Source of the DNA: Lentisphaeria bacterium UBA4640
GTDB taxonomy: Bacteria; Verrucomicrobiota; Lentisphaeria; Victivallales; UBA1829
Assembly (NCBI GenBank): GCA_002405835.1
Contig: DHMO01000007.1
Location: 2,374 to 33,025 of the forward strand
DNA: 30,652 bases
Direction of reading: 5' to 3'
The first letter of the stretch is position 1; every line of letters starts with the position of its first letter. Of this stretch, positions 24,515 to 30,652 are shown piece by piece. Made by a program: the position numbers and the translations under genes. A model generated the notes under the pieces. That model saw only the letters and a program-made list of their open reading frames with translations, had not been told where the DNA came from and did no database searches.

Positions 24515-25081
24515 TCAGTCAGCGACGGTTACGCTGAGGGAGCGGATTTTGTAAACTCCCGGTTTTGTGATGATCTGCCGCAGAACGACACGGGAGGTTT
24601 CTGCAGGAATCGTGTCTTCCGTGCTGGTGATGCGGACTGAGCCGTCGTCAAGTCTGGTTTCCGTTTTGTGCGGTCTGGCGAAAGTCATGCCTTCCGCAGT
24701 CTGCCAGCAGTATTGAATTGCGGGAAGTCCCGGCGAGCCGGTGATGACGGCAAGATTCTTTTTCGCGGAGACTTTCGCGCCTTCCGGGACCTTTGCAAAA
24801 TCGGCAGTCCGGGGACCGACCCAGTTGAGGGAGATGTAGCCGCCCGCATTCTTTTTGAAATATTCTGCCGTGTCCAGAATGAATTCTCCGTTGGCGAGTT
24901 CCGGCTTGAGCAGGGGCATATCCTGGGCATTGCTGCCGTCGAGACTGAGGAGCCACTGATTCTTTTCATTGAGAACGACAATGTTTTTCCCCGTCTGGAG
25001 TTTTTTGTTCTGCATGTCGGCTTCCCAGCCGAAGAGGAGTCCCGCGCAGAGCGCAAGCGAGAGAGTGAGCGTTTTTTTCAT
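24515..25081 (-). CDS. Small secreted protein, stand-alone copy of the hydrolase N-terminal domain
   Basis: A 188-residue exported protein whose mature part is homologous to residues 22-190 of the hydrolase encoded next. Both begin GWEADMQxKKL and share NGExILDTxExFxKN, GxRTADF, a central TA, and GxYKIRS near the end. The signal peptide is residues 1-18. It ends exactly where the hydrolase continues into its CBM4-like domain, and it has its own SD (AAAGGA, 6 bases before ATG) and stop, so it reads as an intact single-domain gene rather than a fragment. It is second in the pseudopilin-hydrolase operon (14 bases after the first gene, 28 before the next). The fold is probably a beta-sandwich. 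Possible roles are carbohydrate binding or interaction with the hydrolase or pseudopilin; none is shown. Confidence 0.75.
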   Translation of the reverse strand: MKKTLTLSLALCAGLLFGWEADMQNKKLQTGKNIVVLNEKNQWLLSLDGSNAQDMPLLKPELANGEFILDTAEYFKKNAGGYISLNWVGPRTADFAKVPEGAKVSAKKNLAVITGSPGLPAIQYCWQTAEGMTFARPHKTETRLDDGSVRITSTEDTIPAETSRVVLRQIITKPGVYKIRSLSVTVAD

Positions 25082-25095
25082 ATCAAATCCTTTCG

Positions 25096-25863
25096 TTATT
25101 GGAGATCGTCGACCATCAGACTCAAGTCATTGTGATACGAGTCGGTGTTTTGGAATTTTCCTTTCCAGAGACTTTTCAGAGCCACGTGCCCATCGAGGAA
25201 TGCGATTCCCGCATCGCGGTTGCTGTTGTGCATCGGTCCGATTCCTTTCGGGCTCCAGATAACGCTGCTGCGCCCCGCTTCCTGAGCGCTGATGTTGAGA
25301 GAGAGTTTCTGCAAAACTTCATCGGGTGCAACAACCCGTGTTCCGGTGTTGAAGTAGTGCCCGACGAAGTTCTGATCGGCGATTGCATAGGTTTTAGAGG
25401 CTTGTTTGAAGTCGGAAATTTTGTGGGGAACGCCCCACTCTCCGCTCGGTTTTCTTGCAATTCCGCGCAGCATGCCGTAACTGAGCGGAATGACGGTGGC
25501 ACGTCCGGAATCGCTCGGACATTTGTAGATTTTCCACGTCTTTTCCGCTTCCAGATCCGATGTGTTGAATTTATATCCCAGGTACTGCGCAAACAAATGG
25601 TGCCAGTCCTCTTTGGGATTGTTGCTTATCATGGCATAATCGTCATTGTCCATCGTGTACTGAAGAAGTGCGGAAACAATGTTTTTCTGATTTGCCAGGC
25701 AGTTGCTTGACCGCGCCTTCTCTCTTGCCGCATTCAGTGCAGGCAAAAGCATACCGGCTAGGATGGCGATGATGGCAATTACCACAAGGAGCTCTATGAG
25801 GGTGAATCTGTATTTCCCGCGTTTCAGACGGCGGTTGGATGTCTGTGAATTAAGTGTTTTCAT
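25096..25863 (-). CDS. Pseudopilin-like protein with prepilin N-terminus and H-X11-DG motif
   Basis: A 255-residue protein. The basic leader (1-19, ending RGKYR) is followed by FTLIELLVVIAIIAILAG, the prepilin N-terminal helix with Glu at mature position 5; the residue before the cleavage point is Arg. The next segment, LPALNAAREKARSSNCLANQK, is the usual continuation in these families. Near the end PMHNSNRDAGIAFLDGHVAL is a relaxed H-X(n)-DG motif. I chose the ATG at 25863 because the leader length matches the other pseudopilins; an in-frame ATG at 25914 with a purine-rich SD is possible. One at 25977 overlaps the -10 box and is excluded. It is the first gene of a three-gene operon with the 188-residue protein and the large hydrolase. 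Assembly into a pilus or a secretion or binding role is unproven. Confidence 0.85.
   Translation of the reverse strand: MKTLNSQTSNRRLKRGKYRFTLIELLVVIAIIAILAGMLLPALNAAREKARSSNCLANQKNIVSALLQYTMDNDDYAMISNNPKEDWHHLFAQYLGYKFNTSDLEAEKTWKIYKCPSDSGRATVIPLSYGMLRGIARKPSGEWGVPHKISDFKQASKTYAIADQNFVGHYFNTGTRVVAPDEVLQKLSLNISAQEAGRSSVIWSPKGIGPMHNSNRDAGIAFLDGHVALKSLWKGKFQNTDSYHNDLSLMVDDLQ
25754..25803. repeat. 50-base identical repeat in pseudopilin genes, copy 1
   Basis: This segment is identical over 50 bases to 30546-30595 in the second pseudopilin gene. It encodes, on the minus strand, the core of the N-terminal helix (TLIELLVVIAIIAILAG). The identity includes synonymous positions, such as the CTA leucine codon, whereas the pseudopilin at 1537 encodes nearly the same peptide with different codons. 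Confidence 0.95.
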
Positions 25864-25975
25864 TGTGACCGTTTCCTTTTTCCTGGTTAGATTGATTTCC
25901 CGTCCGTTTTTCATTTCTTTCTCTTCCTTTCCTTCTTCGTTGCGTTTCCCGATGCTTTCGAATGTTTCTATATAC

Positions 25976-26004
25976 ATTATATTCTACTTTCCCGAAAAAG
26001 TCAA
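25976..26004 (-). promoter_or_regulatory. Promoter of the pseudopilin-hydrolase operon
   Basis: On the minus strand TTGACT (26004-25999) and a perfect TATAAT (25981-25976) have a 17-base spacer. The start would be near 25969, giving a purine-rich leader of about 105 bases before the ATG at 25863. It is among the best promoter matches in the window. Confidence 0.8.
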
Positions 26005-26103
26005 CCCCCTGCAATATGTAAGATTCGATGAAAGATATGGACAAATCTAGGATTTTAAGAAAAAGAGGGTTCTTTTGATAATTGTTCTTAAAAATAAAAC
26101 GAC

Positions 26104-26126
26104 AAAAAAAGCCTCCGGAAGGGAGG
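26104..26126 (-). terminator. Rho-independent terminator of the 1191-residue hydrolase operon
   Basis: On the minus strand CCTCC-CTTCC-GGAGG is followed by C and seven T (26110-26104). The stem is short (5 G-C-rich pairs), but the T-run is clear. It lies about 95 bases after the hydrolase stop. Confidence 0.7.
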
Positions 26127-26144
26127 TTTGCTCCAAAGTTCGTT

Positions 26145-26176
26145 TTCCGGCTGTCTCGAAGTGCGGACAGCCGGAA
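26145..26176 (-). other. Strong hairpin in the 3' untranslated region
   Basis: TTCCGGCTGTC and GACAGCCGGAA form an uninterrupted 11-pair stem around a 10-base loop, between the hydrolase stop (26219) and the T-run terminator (26104-26126). No U-tract follows it. It may protect the mRNA 3' end or act as a first element of a double terminator. Confidence 0.6.
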
Positions 26177-26218
26177 GATTGTATGAAAGGGAACCCGAGA
26201 AGGGGCGTCCCGGTGTGA

Positions 26219-29200
26219 TTACTTTGTCAGAAGAAGATCCATAAACAGCCCCGGTTTTTTGATTTCCCCGATTCCCGGAGTAAACTGCAGCCAGCCGATA
26301 CGCTCTTTGCCGTTGTTCATATTCACAATGAGGTTGAAGCGCATGGAGGAACCTTCTTTGAGTTTGAACGGGCTCACCGAGCGCGGAACAAACTGGATTT
26401 CATATATGGTCTTTCCCGGCAGGGGCTTGATCGCCGCAAAGACTTCCCCGTTCAGCTCACCGACAGTTTTTGTCAGACTGTCGTAGATGGAGAGCGAGGC
26501 GAAGTGGCGGTAGACAACCGGTTTGCCTTTGAAGAGACCGATGGAATACTCAAAGTCGTCGCCGTCATACTTGAGAGTGTCCTTCGTTGCATTCTTCAGC
26601 GGATCAAACGCAATCTGAAGGGAGTCGCCTTCCCAGACTCTTGCCGAGGAGATTTCATTCGGATGGAATTCCGCTTTGCTGACGGTTACGGCGATGTAGA
26701 ATCCGTTTTCGTTCCATGCTGTTTTGATGTCCGCGGTGACCGCTTCATCCTGTGCGGTCCAGTCTGCGGTCTTCTGTGTGGTTTCATCAAAGAATTTGAT
26801 GCGGTTTTCCGGACTGGAGAGACGGATTGCGGGGATGTCTTTCCACTCGTCGAGGGAGCCGTCGACTGTGATGTTTTTGACTTTGGGAACAAAGAGGGAT
26901 TTCAGCGCAAGATTCTGCGTGAAGTCCTGCCCGTTGAGCTTGAGCGCGAGTTTTCCGGCCGTCGGCTTTGTCGAGAAGGTGACGGGGACCCGGAAGGGGA
27001 TGCGCACGCTCTTTTCCGCCGGAATTCCGGGAACTTCCGCTTTCAGAGTTCTGCCGTTGAAGGTGAGTGCGATTTCGCCTTTCAGCGGTTTGATTCCGGT
27101 GTTGGTGATGACAGCTTCAACGCTGTCGGGACCTGTTACGAAAACATCGTAACTGCAGGCGGCTTTCCCGTTGTCGGGGACAAGGGCGGTGCAGAGCTTT
27201 TTCACTTCATCAGTGCGGAGTGCTGTTTTGAAGTAAAGCGGAACATCGTTGATTTCGAGTTTGCCCTTGACCGGATTGCCCATGGCGTCGTAGAAGGTTC
27301 CGCGGAATTCGGGGCCGGGGGTGATGCTGACGGGAGCTCCGTTCCATTTCCAGAAAGCGACGGTGCGCTCTTTCCCGTTGTCGAAGACGTAGCATTTGTA
27401 TTCAAAGCCGAGGGAAACCGCTCCTGCCGGCCTGGCGTCGTCGCCGATCATGTCGGCAATGGCGCGCATTCCGTAGAGAACCGGCTGGGGAACGTATTCG
27501 TAAGGTCTTCCGGTTGCGCCGGTTGCGGTGACCTGCCACGAAGCCGAACCGCCCCATGCCCAGAGGTTGAAGTGGGTATAGACTTCGGCGCCGCCGGCAT
27601 AAGCGGTGAGCATCATGCGGAGGTTTTTCGCGGTATTGGTGCGGATGTAGGGAGTGACCTTGTTGTCGTTCATCATCTCTTCCGAGCGGATTCCGCTTTC
27701 GGTCGCCCAGTGTGGTTTGGAACCGTACTGCGCAAGGACTTTTTCAAGGTTCTGAAGGTCCGTGTAGTAGTCCGGCAGTTCCGCCGCGGAGCGGTACGGG
27801 TGTTCGGTGATGATGTCGAGATATTTGTCGCCGCCGGCTTTCAGGACATTGGAAATGAATCCGACATCGGTCTGGCAGGGCGTCGGGCCGGCGAATTTTG
27901 CGTTCGGGGCAAATTCCATGATATATTGCCGGGCTGTTTTGAGAACGCGGATGTATTCAGCCGGGGACATTTCCCGGTAGATGGCCGGATCGGGGTTCTT
28001 CCGGTATCCGTTCCAGATGTTCGGCTCGTTCAGGATTTCGTAAACATCAATATAATCCTTATAGGGCATGATGTATTTGCGGATGGCGTCGCGCCAGGAG
28101 GAGAGATCGTGACGGGAGAAAGAGCCGTTGCGTCCGTCTTTGTCGTCGATGCTGACATTGAGAAAGGTCTGTACGCCGGCATTGTGGAGGTCTTTGAGAG
28201 TCGGAGCGTCGGTGAAATTTGCTCCGCTCATCTGGCTCCAGAGTCTGGCGGTTCCAATGCGCATATCAAGGAAAAAGGGAAGTATGAATTCTGCGGAAGA
28301 AGCAGAATGGGTATCAATCGCAAGGCGTTTGACGAGAGAGGTTTCATGTCCGATTCCGCCGAAGAGGAATCCGTGGTCGATCGTTTTTTCGTTGGCGGTC
28401 ACCTGGAAGAGGAGAGTCTGCGGACCGAGGTGTTTGACGGTGTGGTTATAGGCAATATCGGTGTTTCCGTCTTTTGCAAGTGATACGGAGGGGAGGGTTC
28501 CTGTTTCCAGTTCCTTGCCGTAGAAATCAAGAAGTCTGTAAGCAACATCCGCCTTGAGAGGAGCGCCGGTCGTGTTGCGGATATTCAGTTTTGCGGTGAT
28601 TTTTTCTCCGGTTTTTTTGTAGCGGCTGTCGATTTTGCCGGAGATTGCAACGGGAGAGGGGTTTTCAAATTTGACTTCGCCGCTGCCCTGCCAGATGCAG
28701 AGGTCGTCGAGCCAGGCGGTTTTGTTGACCCAGAAGGTGGGGTAGAACTGATTGTCGCCTTTGTTGGCGTAGTTGCCGGAGATGTTACCGACCGGCTGAC
28801 CGAATCTGGGAATTTCGAAGCGGTATTCTTTCCATTCCGGTCCGATGTCGAAGAATTTGCGGTAGCCGTCAGAATTGCTGACGGCGGCGAAAAAAAGCAG
28901 TCTGGAGTGACCGGATTTCGATTTTGCCTTGAAGGTTACGACGGTGCGCTCCCCCATCTGGAATTTGACGGGGTTGAAGCGAAACCAGTTCTGAAACTGG
29001 GGACCTCCGTCCCCAAGTCGAAAAGAGTATTTGCCGGACGCCGCCTCTTTGTCGTCGATCTGCACAATCATTGCCTGAGTCCAGATCTTTCCGAGCCAGT
29101 CGCGGTAATGTCCTCCGATGAGATTGGAAAAATCAGAGCCGGAAACTGCATACCATCCGCGTTCGGCGCCGCCGTTGAGAATCTGGTTGCCTTTGACGAC

Positions 29201-29794
29201 AGCCTTCTGCTCCGGAGCGGGGAAGGTGATGGAGGCGTTCCGGATCCAGATGATTCCGGGCTTGGTGAAGGCCATCCGCCACGTCGGTTCTCCGGCAATG
29301 TCGGCGCGGACCGTGAAATTTTTTTCCACTTTCTGCCACTGCGGGAGGAACGCGACGTTTCCGCCTGTTTGATAATGGGTTCCGTTCTTTATTGAATAAG
29401 AGGGAGTCAGTTCCGCCAGAGTGGAAGGTTCCGCTTTCACCTCAATGCTGACCTTCATATTCTTCCCGGCATAGGCGGCGTTGGCGTCTTTCGCTTTCTT
29501 CTGCGGGAAGATTTCGAGAACAAACATGCCGTACTCACCGTTTTTGTCGGCGGGACATTTGGTTGTGTCGATCTTCAGGCTTCCATCCTGCAGTTCCACG
29601 ACGGCCGCGGGCATGGGCTTGTGGTTTTTGTCTTTGGGATTCCAGTTCCAGAGCTTTGCACACCAGCGTCCGTTCCGGGTGACAAGATGATTTTTGATCT
29701 GCAGATCTTTTGCAGAGGAGAAATCCATCTGCAGGTCTGCAAACGCTGTCAGGGCTGCCGCGCCGAGCAAGGCGCAAAAGGCGAGTTTTTTCAT
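26219..29794 (-). CDS. Large secreted glycoside hydrolase, paralogue, family unassigned
   Basis: A 1191-residue exported protein with a signal peptide (1-19, cut at AFA-D). Domain order by eye: a beta-sandwich at about 20-190; a CBM4/9-like sandwich at about 200-375 (QILNGGAERGW); an Ig-like region at about 385-480; a TIM-barrel region at about 490-800; beta domains; and a C-terminal CBM9/DOMON-like module from about 985 (ITVDGSLDEWKDIPA, ending KERIGWLQFTPG). Candidate catalytic residues are Glu590 in YEILNEPNIW and Glu699 in HWATESGIR, with YLDIITEHPYR between them. The barrel and C-terminus align with the hydrolase at 20920-24486, but the first domain is not the WEADMQ type. The NEP motif favours a clan A enzyme (GH39, GH5 or GH51-like); the substrate is unknown. 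SD GAAAGGA precedes the ATG. It follows a pseudopilin gene by 21 bases. Confidence 0.82.
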   Translation of the reverse strand: MKKLAFCALLGAAALTAFADLQMDFSSAKDLQIKNHLVTRNGRWCAKLWNWNPKDKNHKPMPAAVVELQDGSLKIDTTKCPADKNGEYGMFVLEIFPQKKAKDANAAYAGKNMKVSIEVKAEPSTLAELTPSYSIKNGTHYQTGGNVAFLPQWQKVEKNFTVRADIAGEPTWRMAFTKPGIIWIRNASITFPAPEQKAVVKGNQILNGGAERGWYAVSGSDFSNLIGGHYRDWLGKIWTQAMIVQIDDKEAASGKYSFRLGDGGPQFQNWFRFNPVKFQMGERTVVTFKAKSKSGHSRLLFFAAVSNSDGYRKFFDIGPEWKEYRFEIPRFGQPVGNISGNYANKGDNQFYPTFWVNKTAWLDDLCIWQGSGEVKFENPSPVAISGKIDSRYKKTGEKITAKLNIRNTTGAPLKADVAYRLLDFYGKELETGTLPSVSLAKDGNTDIAYNHTVKHLGPQTLLFQVTANEKTIDHGFLFGGIGHETSLVKRLAIDTHSASSAEFILPFFLDMRIGTARLWSQMSGANFTDAPTLKDLHNAGVQTFLNVSIDDKDGRNGSFSRHDLSSWRDAIRKYIMPYKDYIDVYEILNEPNIWNGYRKNPDPAIYREMSPAEYIRVLKTARQYIMEFAPNAKFAGPTPCQTDVGFISNVLKAGGDKYLDIITEHPYRSAAELPDYYTDLQNLEKVLAQYGSKPHWATESGIRSEEMMNDNKVTPYIRTNTAKNLRMMLTAYAGGAEVYTHFNLWAWGGSASWQVTATGATGRPYEYVPQPVLYGMRAIADMIGDDARPAGAVSLGFEYKCYVFDNGKERTVAFWKWNGAPVSITPGPEFRGTFYDAMGNPVKGKLEINDVPLYFKTALRTDEVKKLCTALVPDNGKAACSYDVFVTGPDSVEAVITNTGIKPLKGEIALTFNGRTLKAEVPGIPAEKSVRIPFRVPVTFSTKPTAGKLALKLNGQDFTQNLALKSLFVPKVKNITVDGSLDEWKDIPAIRLSSPENRIKFFDETTQKTADWTAQDEAVTADIKTAWNENGFYIAVTVSKAEFHPNEISSARVWEGDSLQIAFDPLKNATKDTLKYDGDDFEYSIGLFKGKPVVYRHFASLSIYDSLTKTVGELNGEVFAAIKPLPGKTIYEIQFVPRSVSPFKLKEGSSMRFNLIVNMNNGKERIGWLQFTPGIGEIKKPGLFMDLLLTK

Positions 29795-29815
29795 TGTGTA
29801 TTTTTTCCTTTCGGG

Positions 29816-30652
29816 TTAGTTGACGGATGGCTGCTGCAGCACGGCGTCATAGTGCTGTGACATAAAGCTCAACGCCGGAGCGGAGGTTTTCGCGGGGATG
29901 CAGAATGCATCGTAGAAATCTTTTGCATACTGGTAGATGGAGCGCTGGTTTGCCGCATGGCCGTCGGTGTAGACGACATTGATTCCCGCGCCGTGGCGGA
30001 GATGCGGCATGGCGGCATTTCCCTGACGGTATTCGGACATATCAATGTTGGTTTTTGCGGTGGAGCCCTGATAGTTCCCCTCCGCAACGCTTCCTGTTCC
30101 GGGATTGTAGATGGAGGCATCGAAGAACATTGCCCCTTTGGAAGCCTGTTTCAGAGCGTTGGTGAAAATAAAGAAAGCAAGATAGGAATAGCTGTCCGCC
30201 CGGTAGACAATCGGACTGCCTTGTCTGCTGCTTGATAAAATTCCCGAATTGAGGGTTCCTTCAAGACGGGCGCGAGTCCAGTAGTTGCCGTCTGAATTTG
30301 AGGAATAGCTGCCGTAGCAGGTTTCGCTGGAATTTGTTGTTTTTTCTGAATTGCAGGTGACTTCACTGAATTTTTTGACGTAACCGAGATTTTTCAACGC
30401 CACTATTCCCAATTTTCCGAGGAAGAAGTATCCGTCGGAGTCTGATGAATAGTTTTGCTGAGACAACCCGAGCTGCTTTTCGCGAGCCAGGCAGTCAATC
30501 ATTCTTCCCTTTTCTCTCGCCGCATTCAGGGCCGGTAAAAGCATGCCGGCTAGGATGGCGATGATGGCAATTACCACAAGGAGCTCTATGAGGGTAAATC
30601 TGCATTTCCCCCGTTTCAGGCGTGGATCAGGTGTTTGTAGATTGGTGTTTGT
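29816..30652 (-). CDS. Pseudopilin-like protein with H-X9-DG motif, N-terminus cut by window edge
   Basis: The reading frame is open to the window end, so the start codon lies outside; 278 codons are visible. The leader ends RLKRGKCR, followed by FTLIELLVVIAIIAILAGMLLPALNAA with an Arg before the cleavage point. The C-terminal part has MPHLRHGAGINVVYTDGHA, an exact H-X9-DG signature. A GTG inside the helix (30577) is not a credible start. The protein is about the size of the other two pseudopilins but differs in sequence after the helix. It directly precedes the 1191-residue hydrolase, presumably in one operon. Confidence 0.85.
   Translation of the reverse strand, partial: TNTNLQTPDPRLKRGKCRFTLIELLVVIAIIAILAGMLLPALNAAREKGRMIDCLAREKQLGLSQQNYSSDSDGYFFLGKLGIVALKNLGYVKKFSEVTCNSEKTTNSSETCYGSYSSNSDGNYWTRARLEGTLNSGILSSSRQGSPIVYRADSYSYLAFFIFTNALKQASKGAMFFDASIYNPGTGSVAEGNYQGSTAKTNIDMSEYRQGNAAMPHLRHGAGINVVYTDGHAANQRSIYQYAKDFYDAFCIPAKTSAPALSFMSQHYDAVLQQPSVN
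30546..30595. repeat. 50-base identical repeat in pseudopilin genes, copy 2
   Basis: Identical to 25754-25803 in the same orientation. The flanks remain similar (leader RLKRGK and LPALNAAREK codons), then similarity is lost. See the finding on modular exchange. Confidence 0.95.

Noticed and set aside
25864..25977. Longer start of the second pseudopilin
   Set aside because: The ATG at 25977 overlaps the -10 box of the predicted promoter, so it would not be in the transcript. The ATG at 25914 is possible but gives an unusually long leader peptide.
26010..26018. TGCAATATG near the pseudopilin-hydrolase promoter, matching half of the LacI operator
   Set aside because: Only 9 bases match and the palindrome is absent. 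A chance match of this length is plausible in 30 kb.
26504..28483. A 659-codon open frame antisense to the 1191-residue hydrolase, and a similar 475-codon one at 21379-22806
   Set aside because: Both are shadows of the hydrolase genes with no start signal and no recognisable domain.
1..30652. CRISPR arrays, insertion sequences, prophage genes
   Set aside because: I saw no regularly spaced direct repeats, transposase motifs, terminal inverted repeats or phage structural genes.

Overview
The window looks like a chromosomal segment of a polysaccharide-degrading bacterium of the PVC group, most like Lentisphaerota (Victivallis-type). I infer this from three H-X(n)-DG pseudopilin-like proteins with the N-terminus RF(T/S)LIELLVVIAIIAILAG, very large multidomain secreted carbohydrate-active enzymes, and a LacI/MFS-type catabolic operon. 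No marker gene fixes the species. Family calls come from recognised motifs, not from a database search.

Layout. (1) 1-153, minus: the 5' part of tRNA-Tyr, a complete tRNA-Gly(TCC) and their promoter. (2) 269-8619, plus: a LacI-type regulator, then an operon of pseudopilin, L-rhamnose mutarotase (rhaM), a 1298-residue PL11-type rhamnogalacturonan lyase and a 655-residue MFS transporter. An 18-bp sequence at the regulator's start codon recurs exactly, inverted, over the -10 of the operon promoter, so the regulator probably controls itself and the operon. (3) 8568-15534, minus: a tightly packed housekeeping operon lepA-lepB-purU-lnt-rsmB. (4) 15629-19011, plus: an exported helical-repeat protein of unknown function and a cytoplasmic GH78-like alpha-L-rhamnosidase. 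(5) 19021-20866, minus: an AbiEi_2-type HTH antitoxin overlapping an AbiEii-like nucleotidyltransferase, with a strong promoter carrying three copies of a TGTTCA half site. This is a candidate type IV toxin-antitoxin module. (6) 20877-26004, minus: pseudopilin, a 188-residue secreted protein and a 1188-residue secreted clan-A-like glycoside hydrolase. (7) 26104-30652, minus: a second pseudopilin (cut by the window edge) and a 1191-residue paralogous glycoside hydrolase.

How the parts may work together. Regions 2 and 4 fit degradation of pectic rhamnogalacturonan I: extracellular lyase, uptake by the transporter, intracellular rhamnosidase, and rhamnose anomer conversion by RhaM. Regions 6 and 7 encode secreted glycosidases of unassigned substrate. 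The most striking pattern is that every operon here with a very large secreted carbohydrate-active enzyme also begins with a pseudopilin-like gene. Two of those pseudopilins share an identical 50-bp DNA segment in the N-terminal helix codons, although the rest of the proteins has diverged.
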